From Thermoplasmata archaeon (GTDB lineage Archaea; Thermoplasmatota; Thermoplasmata; JAGHBH01): 6,207 nucleotides of DNA. The stretch spans positions 1 to 6,207 of the forward strand of contig DAOVJP010000086.1 of NCBI GenBank assembly GCA_030673205.1. Direction: 5' to 3'. The notes below the pieces were generated by a model. That model had not been told where the DNA came from. It was given only the letters and a program-made list of their open reading frames with translations, and searched no databases. The stretch's first letter is position 1, and the number at the start of each line of letters is the position of its first letter. Below are positions 1 through 5,500 of the stretch, piece by piece. The translations under genes were made by a program, and so were the position numbers.

Positions 1-266
1 GTCTCATAAATTCAACGGGGGATGTTGTGGCTGTGAGGGTGTATGAGAGTTCCGATGTGGAAGCATGGGAGCGTAGGTCCCTTCCTTCTCTATCTGTCAC
101 AGGAAAGGATCTTGGGGACAATACCCATTTCGACCCATACACTATAAGGATGGACATGGCTTTCCGAATAGATGGTGAGGCTTACAGCTATACCTTTTTG
201 CATGAAACAGAGGAGCCGTATATTAATCTCTTCTTTTCAGACAACATCGGCGGGTTCATATTCTGA
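1..266 (+). CDS. 3' end of an unrecognised protein gene (5' part outside window)
   Basis: An open frame enters from the left edge (first whole codon at 3) and ends at TGA 264-266, giving 87 visible residues. The C-terminus reads ...TFLHETEEPYINLFFSDNIGGFIF. A GTG at 27 could open a 79-residue protein, but no convincing ribosome binding site precedes it and the frame stays open to the edge, so I treat this as the tail of a longer gene. The segment is mixed polar and aromatic, with no cysteine motif, no clear membrane helix and no family signature I recognise. Its last residues are hydrophobic and aromatic, as in the closing strand of a beta-rich domain, but that is only an impression. No partner gene follows closely, because the next 440 nt are non-coding. 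I cannot assign a function. Confidence 0.6.
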   Translation, partial: LINSTGDVVAVRVYESSDVEAWERRSLPSLSVTGKDLGDNTHFDPYTIRMDMAFRIDGEAYSYTFLHETEEPYINLFFSDNIGGFIF

Positions 267-344
267 ACACTGGAGGGTGTAGAGGATAGGCAGGGGGCAT
301 GGGTCCGACGAAGCCTTCGACAGACTGTTCTTCTTTCCGCAACG

Positions 345-352
345 TTTTTATT
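345..352 (+). promoter_or_regulatory. Possible archaeal TATA-like box (TTTTTATT)
   Basis: This is a T/A-rich octamer in an otherwise mixed-composition gap. If it is a TATA box, transcription would start near 372-376, upstream of the hairpin chain and tRNA-Phe. It is the best A/T-rich candidate I see between the upstream stop codon and the tRNA. The T5 run could instead help terminate the upstream gene. There is no clear purine-rich BRE before it, so support is weak. Confidence 0.25.
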
Positions 353-443
353 CCTTGGCTATTATGCGTAGTGTGCCCCCCCTCTATGAGACATGTCTCA
401 GCGTTGTCTTAGTAGGAGGGTGGTAAAGCGAAAAGAAACGTCA

Positions 444-466
444 TAGGAGGAAGCGAATGCTTCCGA
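444..466 (+). repeat. Hairpin repeat unit, copy 1
   Basis: This 23-nt unit starts TAGGAG and contains the hairpin GGAAGC-GAAT-GCTTCC (449-464). It matches the unit at 660-682 in 20 of 23 positions. Two of the three differences (450 and 463) are the two sides of one base pair, so the stem is kept. Confidence 0.7.
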
Positions 467-468
467 TG

Positions 469-493
469 TTCGAGGAACAAAAAGTTCCTCGAA
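469..493 (+). repeat. Perfect 10-bp inverted repeat with AAAAA loop
   Basis: TTCGAGGAAC and GTTCCTCGAA pair perfectly around a five-A loop. This is the strongest single stem of the chain. It is followed within a few bases by a second hairpin built on the same GAGGAAC/GTTCCTC arms (498-516), so the two look like relatives. On the minus strand the loop reads TTTTT, so it would look like a terminator there, but I see no minus-strand gene ending here. Confidence 0.7.
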
Positions 494-508
494 TGTGGGA
501 GGAACCAT

Positions 509-523
509 GTTCCTCCAACACTA
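509..523 (+). repeat. Direct repeat GTTCCTCCRACACYA, copy 1
   Basis: This 15-nt stretch recurs 54 nt downstream at 563-577 with two transitions. It contains the 3' arm of the 494-520 hairpin and the linker after it. Confidence 0.5.
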
Positions 524-562
524 GGTGGGATACACGGTATGCCATCGAAGGAGCGAGCATCT

Positions 563-577
563 GTTCCTCCGACACCA
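563..577 (+). repeat. Direct repeat GTTCCTCCRACACYA, copy 2
   Basis: This is the second copy of the unit at 509-523, differing at positions 571 and 576. Here its partner arm upstream is degenerate, so only a weak hairpin (545-572) forms. This suggests the segment between the copies arose by duplication and drift. Confidence 0.5.
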
Positions 578-605
578 ATGGCGTTGACCAGACGCATGAT
601 GCCGC

Positions 606-636
606 GGCACTGGTGGAAAGCAACATTCCATGTGCC
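606..636 (+). other. Two-part stem-loop with internal loop
   Basis: GGCAC (606-610) pairs with GTGCC (632-636), and TGGAA (614-618) pairs with TTCCA (626-630). An asymmetric internal loop separates the two helices and the apical loop is AGCAACA. This arrangement looks more like a folded RNA element than a simple palindrome. Confidence 0.45.
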
Positions 637-659
637 CCGAAATGTACAGCATTTCGCGG

Positions 660-682
660 TAGGAGCAAGCGAACGCTTGCGA
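660..682 (+). repeat. Hairpin repeat unit, copy 2
   Basis: This is the second copy of the 444-466 unit. It holds the hairpin GCAAGCG-AA-CGCTTGC (665-680). The swap of a G-C pair (450/463) for C-G here (666/679) keeps the stem intact. It lies 26 nt before the tRNA-Phe gene. Confidence 0.7.
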
Positions 683-708
683 CTTAGCGGGATTTTGCGC
701 AGCAAAAT

Positions 709-781
709 GCCGCGGTAACTCAGCTGGGAGAGTGCAAGACTGAAGATCTTGAAGTCGCGTGTTCGAGCCACGCCCGCGGCA
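709..781 (+). tRNA. trnF: tRNA-Phe (GAA)
   Basis: A complete 73-nt cloverleaf is visible. The acceptor GCCGCGG (709-715) pairs with CCGCGGC (774-780), and A781 is the discriminator. The D stem is ACTC/GAGT (718-721, 730-733) with GG in the loop. The anticodon stem CAAGA/TCTTG (735-739, 747-751) encloses CTGAAGA, so the anticodon is GAA (742-744). The T arm is GCGTG-TTCGAGC-CACGC (757-773). T8, G15-C48, T33, T54-T55-C56 and A58 are all in place. No intron is present and CCA is not encoded (781-784 is ACAT). The tRNA supplies phenylalanine for UUU and UUC codons. One oddity is an A10-T25 pair where archaeal tRNAs usually have G10. The 5' end is directly abutted by an inverted repeat that can pair with the acceptor strand. 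The TPR gene starts 33 nt downstream. Confidence 0.96.
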
Positions 782-801
782 CATACCAACCTTTCAGGCG
801 A

Positions 802-808
802 AGGTGAT
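802..808 (+). promoter_or_regulatory. Ribosome binding site AGGTGAT for the TPR gene
   Basis: AGGTGAT complements the archaeal 16S 3' end (ATCACCTCC) over seven bases and lies 6 nt before GTG 815. It decides the start in favour of GTG 815 over the TTG at 749, which lies inside the tRNA gene. Confidence 0.7.
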
Positions 809-814
809 GAGAAA

Positions 815-2512
815 GTGAAGGACTACCTCCTCATATCGGCGACGCTATTGGCGGCGGGAAAGAAAGATCCGAGCTTAGAGGAGATGAAATTAGGTAACGA
901 TTTATATAAAAAAGGCGATATAGATGCTGCATTGGAGCATTACAAGAAGGCGGTCCAACTCAATCCCAGGAACGAAGTGGCATGGAACAACATGGGGATA
1001 ATCATGCGGAGGAAGCAGAGGCATGGGGAGGCGGTGAAATACCATGACAAGGCTCTGGGAATAAGGAAGGACTACAAGGAGGCATGGTGCCACAAAGGAA
1101 TAGCTCTCACTAAACTGAAGAAATATCAGGATGCCATGAAATGTCTCAACAAAGCGCTCAAGCTCGATCCACACTATAAAGACGCGCTCAATAACAAAGG
1201 CAACTTGCTTGTGGAGATGGGGGAACACGAGAAGGCTTTGGGTTGTTACAACACCGCTCTCTCCCTGGATCCGGGGTACATAAAAGCATGGAACAACAAA
1301 GGACGCGCTCTTCTGGATATGGAGAAGTTCGAGGAGGCTCTAGCGCACTTCGAGAAGGCCCTTTCGTTGTCAAAGAACTATGCAGAGGTGTGGTACAACC
1401 GCGGAAGAACCCTATACAAGCTGGAGAGACATGAAAGGGCCATAGAATCCTTTAACAAGACGATATCACTGAATCCCGGGTTCGAACCTGCTATCCGTGA
1501 CAAGCGCCTAGCCGAGATAGAATTGCGGAAGAGGAACAGGGAAGAGGAAGCGTTGAGCGCGGGTATCGTGATCTCTGAACCAAAGCCAATAGGAGCCAAG
1601 GTGTATGGGCGTAAGAGAAAGGTTCCCAAAGTAGCGGCGCCCGTTCCCCAGGAACCCCCTCCGGCAGAGGAGGAGATGGTGGAAGAGAGAGAAGAGACGA
1701 TGACCCACTCTCCAGTACATAAGAAGAAAGCTCCGGTGACATTGAAGAGTGTGAAAGTTGAGAAGAGAGAGGTTAGGGAAGTACCAAAGAGCGCGTCTTA
1801 CGCGCATGTAGAAGGTGATGCAGTGGACGTTTTCGATTATCAAGAGTTTATCAGCAGGGGGAAGAAGGCTGTTAAGAAGAAGAACTATGAGAAGGCGTTG
1901 GAAGAATTCGAGAGAGCGACCTCTCTCATCCCCGATAAAGATGAAGGATGGTATCTGAAGGGGAGCGTATTGTTCAATTTGGGGGAGGAAAAGGATGCGG
2001 TGAACGCTTTCACACGAGCCATCCAGATAAACAGCCGCTCCTTCGATGCTTGGTTCTCTCTTGGCAAATCCCTGGAGGACACGGGTAAATATGATGATGC
2101 GCTCAAAGCCTTCGAGAAGATATTGGAGTTCGAGCCAGAAAGCCTAGATGCCATGTTCGAAAAAGGGTTCCTGCTGAATGAGGCCGAGCTATTGAGCGAG
2201 GCATTGACCGTGTACGAGAAGATATTGGAACTATCCCCTGGCGATTCGGACGCCCTTTTCGAGAAGGGAGGGATACTTTTCGATCTTGGGTCGCCGAAAG
2301 AGGCTTTGGTCTGTTACAACACGCTCATTGAGAAGAACCCCGACGATCCCGACGCTATTTTTGAGAGGGGAAACGTGCTTTTCGAGATGAAGGACTATGA
2401 GGGTGCAAAAGCCGATTATGATAGGGCTCTGGAGCTGGACCCGGAGTTCGAAGATGCTAGAAAGAACGGGGAAATATGCGACAAGGTACTCTATAAAAAG
2501 AAGAAGATATAG
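815..2512 (+). CDS. Twelve-repeat tetratricopeptide (TPR) scaffold protein, 565 aa
   Basis: The start is GTG 815 behind AGGTGAT, and the frame ends at TAG 2510-2512. After about 23 lead residues come six TPR units (about 24-241) with the typical pattern NN(M/K)G..L...G....A...Y.KAL.L.P. A charged linker of about 100 residues follows (about 242-344), with a KRK patch, a run of prolines and glutamates, then lysine/glutamate-rich sequence. A second block of six TPRs runs from about 345 to 551 (for example WYLKG...LGEEKDAV and WFSLGKSLEDTGKYDDAL), and the protein ends in a lysine-rich tail. TPR superhelices bind peptides or partner proteins; no catalytic motif is present. There is no convincing signal peptide or membrane helix, so it is probably cytoplasmic. 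The gene lies 33 nt after tRNA-Phe with no promoter visible between them, so the two may share a transcript. The next gene starts 62 nt later and also carries TPRs. The partner is unknown. Confidence 0.9.
   Translation: MKDYLLISATLLAAGKKDPSLEEMKLGNDLYKKGDIDAALEHYKKAVQLNPRNEVAWNNMGIIMRRKQRHGEAVKYHDKALGIRKDYKEAWCHKGIALTKLKKYQDAMKCLNKALKLDPHYKDALNNKGNLLVEMGEHEKALGCYNTALSLDPGYIKAWNNKGRALLDMEKFEEALAHFEKALSLSKNYAEVWYNRGRTLYKLERHERAIESFNKTISLNPGFEPAIRDKRLAEIELRKRNREEEALSAGIVISEPKPIGAKVYGRKRKVPKVAAPVPQEPPPAEEEMVEEREETMTHSPVHKKKAPVTLKSVKVEKREVREVPKSASYAHVEGDAVDVFDYQEFISRGKKAVKKKNYEKALEEFERATSLIPDKDEGWYLKGSVLFNLGEEKDAVNAFTRAIQINSRSFDAWFSLGKSLEDTGKYDDALKAFEKILEFEPESLDAMFEKGFLLNEAELLSEALTVYEKILELSPGDSDALFEKGGILFDLGSPKEALVCYNTLIEKNPDDPDAIFERGNVLFEMKDYEGAKADYDRALELDPEFEDARKNGEICDKVLYKKKKI
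2492..2499 (+). promoter_or_regulatory. Possible TATA box (TATAAAAA) for the membrane-protein gene
   Basis: TATAAAAA lies inside the last codons of the TPR gene, with an expected start point near 2520. That would give the next gene its own mRNA with a leader of about 50 nt. The A-rich stretch also encodes the lysine tail of the TPR protein, so the match may be chance. Confidence 0.3.
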
Positions 2513-2560
2513 GGGCAGCATGGAAGATGATGAGGTTCAATAACTTGAAGGAATGGTGAA

Positions 2561-2566
2561 AGGAGG
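2561..2566 (+). promoter_or_regulatory. Ribosome binding site AGGAGG pointing to an ACG start
   Basis: A perfect AGGAGG is followed after 8 nt by ACG (2575). No ATG, GTG or TTG lies in frame between the TGA at 2557-2559 and ATG 2611. The spacing is ideal for 2575, and starting there keeps the first zinc-ribbon cysteine pair. The site therefore argues that translation begins at ACG, or that the real base is T. Confidence 0.65.
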
Positions 2567-2574
2567 AGAGGAAC

Positions 2575-5500
2575 ACGCGTAAGAAGTCATGTCCAGATTG
2601 TGGGTCCCATATGCGGGTCGTTCTCAATTGCAGGGAGTGCGGAGGCTCTTTCAAAGTAAGCGCGTTCCCTCCCAAGCCAGAGTGCCCGCTGTGCGGTGCT
2701 CCTCTTGAAGGGCATTATCTCTGTGAATCATGTGGCCGACATTTCACCAATGAGGCCCTGGAGATGTACGACTCCAAGAAGCCCCTGAGCGAAGAGGAAT
2801 CCATCCATCACTTTCTGAAGATACCGGGTGTTGGGCCGCTCAAGGCCAAGGCGCTTTATTCTGCGGGTTTCCACACCATATATCAGATCGCAGAGGCATC
2901 CATAGAGATACTATCCGAGGTTCCCAAGATAGGAAAGAGCTCCGCGAAGAAGATAAAATCTGCGCTGGAGAAGGAGGATCTAAAGGCGTTGGAGGAGAAA
3001 GAGCTCTCCGAAACCTTGATCGCAGAGGAGATGGAATGCCCAGTGTGTGGAACCATCCTCAGTGCCTATGACACACAGTGCTATGAATGTGGAATAGATT
3101 TCCACAAGAAGAAGGCCACCAAGGCCGAGGATCTCAAGGCTCTAGCGGTATACGATCGGAGGCTTCAATCCAACCCCATGGATGCCAACAACCTGTTTGC
3201 TAAGGGAGCGACCTTGTCCCGCATGGGAAGGAGCAAGGAGGCCATCGAGTGCTATGACAAGGTGGAGCAGGTAGACCCGGAGTTCGATGGGCTCTGGAAT
3301 GCCAAGGCGGAGGCCTATACTGCCATAGGAGAGCATGAGAAGGCCGCGGAGAGTTACAAGAGGTCCATGGAAGGCGTTCTGGGAGGAATGATCTCTTCGC
3401 CTGGAACCTCTAAGATGGCCAAGGAGCCCTCGGAGGAGGATAAGCTTCTGGACATGCTGTTAGGCTTGGAAGATGAGGTGGTGGGAGAGGACGTAGATGA
3501 GCCTGCACACCCTTCGCCTCCGACTAAACCACATTCTCAATCTTCTGTCAGCCCCCGTACTTCCAGTCATGCCCCCACACCTCCCAGCCCCATTGCGAAA
3601 AAATCGGAAGTGGTGGAGGAAGAAGAACTGTCGGACATGCTGGACGCTCTCCTCGAAGAGGTTGTGGAAGAGGGAGTGGAAGATGAAACCGTCGACGCAC
3701 AAGAAGAGGTATTTGCCTGTCCGCTGTGCGCGACCACCGTGTCCAGCAGCGCTTCTGAGTGTCCCAAATGCCATGCCAAGTTTGTGACGGAAGAACCCCC
3801 ATCTGCCCCCGAGCCCCTTCCTGAAGAGGAGGAAGAGCTTGTCATTCTGACCGAGCTTGGGGAGATGGTAGATGGGGAGGTAGGGGTTGAAGTAGAGGTG
3901 GGAGAAGCCGGAGCGAATGTTGATAGGGATATAGGGAAGAAAGCGATCACGGGGAAGGGTCTTACAAATGGCCGTGGCCTTACAAATGGCACCGGCTTGA
4001 TGAGGACTAGAGGGAAAAAGGGACTGACCAATGGTAATGGTCTTACGAATGGTAATGGTCTTACGAATGGTAATGGTCTGACCAATGGATATGGTCTTAC
4101 GAATGGTAATGGTCTTACGAATGGTAATGGTCTTACGAACGGCAGGGTCGCTAGCGTAATAACCGTAAAGACGCCTCGCCCTACCGCATATGGCAAGAGG
4201 GGTAGAGGAATAGAGTTCTTCGTCGTGCTAGCGCTGGTCATCCTGATATTGGCTGCCGGGTCCTCCACTGTGCTGTTCTTCTCACTACCAAAAGAGGATA
4301 CATATGTGCCGATAGACATAGACGGTTCCTTCGCAGATTGGGGCGCGCTTGGAGCAAACACATACCTCGACGCCCCGGGAGATGCTGCTCTTGGAGAAGT
4401 GGACCTTGTTTCGGGGGAGAGCTATCTAGGCGACACGAGCCTGTTTATTCTTATTAGGTTCCAAGGCCCAGTGTTCAGTGGAACGAGCGGGGAGATAGAT
4501 AGCATAGTTGTGTTCCTGGATGTGGACGACTCCACCGCAACTGGCTTCGAAGGAAGAGGTATGGGAGGGGATTATCTGCTTCGCATACAGGGGGAACGCC
4601 CTGAGGCCCTCTCCTCGCAGCTCTTTAGATTTGACCAGTCGCACAAGACAGATCTGCCCAGGGAACGTGACGATTGGAACGGATGGAAATTGTTTGCATC
4701 AAAAACCCCATATGCTGTGGGAGACGGCGGCCTTGAACTGGCCATCCCAACCAACGCGTTGGGCATGGAAGATGACAGTTACAGCATAGCTGTAGAGGCC
4801 AACCACTACTATGATGGGAAGGAACAATATTCGGACACTGGACTGTTGCTACGCTCGGATGGGCCGGTGCTCAACATCAAAGTGGAGCCTGCGAACACTT
4901 TCCCACAGGGGGTTGGTGAGGTTGCCACCATGCGGCTCTATGCCTCCGGGGGCGATGTGACCGTGGCAGATATGCAATTCTCCCATGAGGGAACCGTTTC
5001 TTCCCAAGACATCACATTGGGTTTGGTGGAAACTCTACCGCTTACCGTGTCCGGAGGAACGATGGTGGAGATACGACTGAACGCCGATCTTGTCGGTAGC
5101 GCCATTGGGGTATCTTTTCGCCTCTCCCCAATAAGAACGGAGGACGTATCTGCGAATGGTGCTAGGGTCTATGTGGAACATCAGATTGGACCATATCTGT
5201 CCATCGGAAATGAACTGACCACGGCAATAATCATGGATGGGCTCTTCGGCGACTGGGCCAATGCCCAGAATAAGACCAGCTACATAGATGATGTGGGGGA
5301 TCTGGATGACGAAGATAGGAACATAGAAGAGGCGCAAGTCGCGACTTCCATTGGCTCCATGGCTTTCTATCTTCAGGTCGAAGGAACGATGCTTGCAGGC
5401 ACCAACCTTCCGCTGGCCCCAAGGGGCTCGACAACCCCTGGCCCAGGTGAAGACCCGGGCGGGGAACCGCCTCCTTCCAATGGTACCCCGGGGGCAGCTC

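Larger units (their letters stand above)
444..708 (+). other. Dense chain of stem-loops in the tRNA-Phe leader (possible structured RNA or palindromic repeat array)
   Basis: About ten consecutive inverted repeats cover most of this non-coding stretch. They are 449-464 (6 bp, GAAT loop), 469-493 (10 bp, AAAAA loop), 494-520 (8 bp, a G-A mismatch, then 3 bp), 524-546 (4 bp, a G-G mismatch, then 5 bp including one G-U), 545-572 (weak), 578-597 (weak), 606-636 (two 5-bp stems with an internal loop), 638-656 (7 bp), 665-680 (7 bp) and 687-713 (7 bp, a G-G mismatch, 4 bp, reaching into the tRNA). Linkers are mostly 0-9 nt. GTTCCTC recurs at 484, 509 and 563. Small open frames crossing the region have no credible start or protein character. 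It does not show the signatures I know for SRP RNA or RNase P RNA. It may be a new RNA, a structured tRNA leader, or a pile-up of small palindromic repeats. Confidence 0.6.

Noticed and set aside
601..611. GCCGCGGCAC as a tRNA-Phe remnant or attachment site
   Set aside because: It shares nine bases with the tRNA 3' end, but the motif is largely a self-palindrome and no integrase or longer match is present.
457..687. Small open frames on both strands across the hairpin region
   Set aside because: They have no ribosome binding site, their composition follows the palindromes, and inverted repeats keep both strands open by chance.
444..708. CRISPR array
   Set aside because: There are no evenly spaced identical repeats with unique spacers. 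The units are diverse adjacent palindromes.
444..708. SRP RNA or RNase P RNA
   Set aside because: I looked for the conserved SRP domain loops and the GAGGAAAGTCC-type core of RNase P and found neither.
749..814. TTG at 749 as the start of the TPR gene (22 extra residues)
   Set aside because: It lies inside the anticodon arm of tRNA-Phe and has no ribosome binding site. GTG 815 has AGGTGAT at good spacing.
2520..2543. Seven-codon reading frame (MEDDEVQ) between the two large genes
   Set aside because: It is too short, in another frame, with only a weak AGGGG before it and no sign of selection.
2611..2613. ATG 2611 as the start of the large membrane protein
   Set aside because: It has no ribosome binding site at proper spacing and would remove the first CxxC of a clear zinc ribbon.
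3567..4361. 264-residue minus-strand open frame with PFVRPL repeats
   Set aside because: It is the antisense shadow of the GLTNG repeat and linker of the large gene, which has far better protein character on the plus strand.
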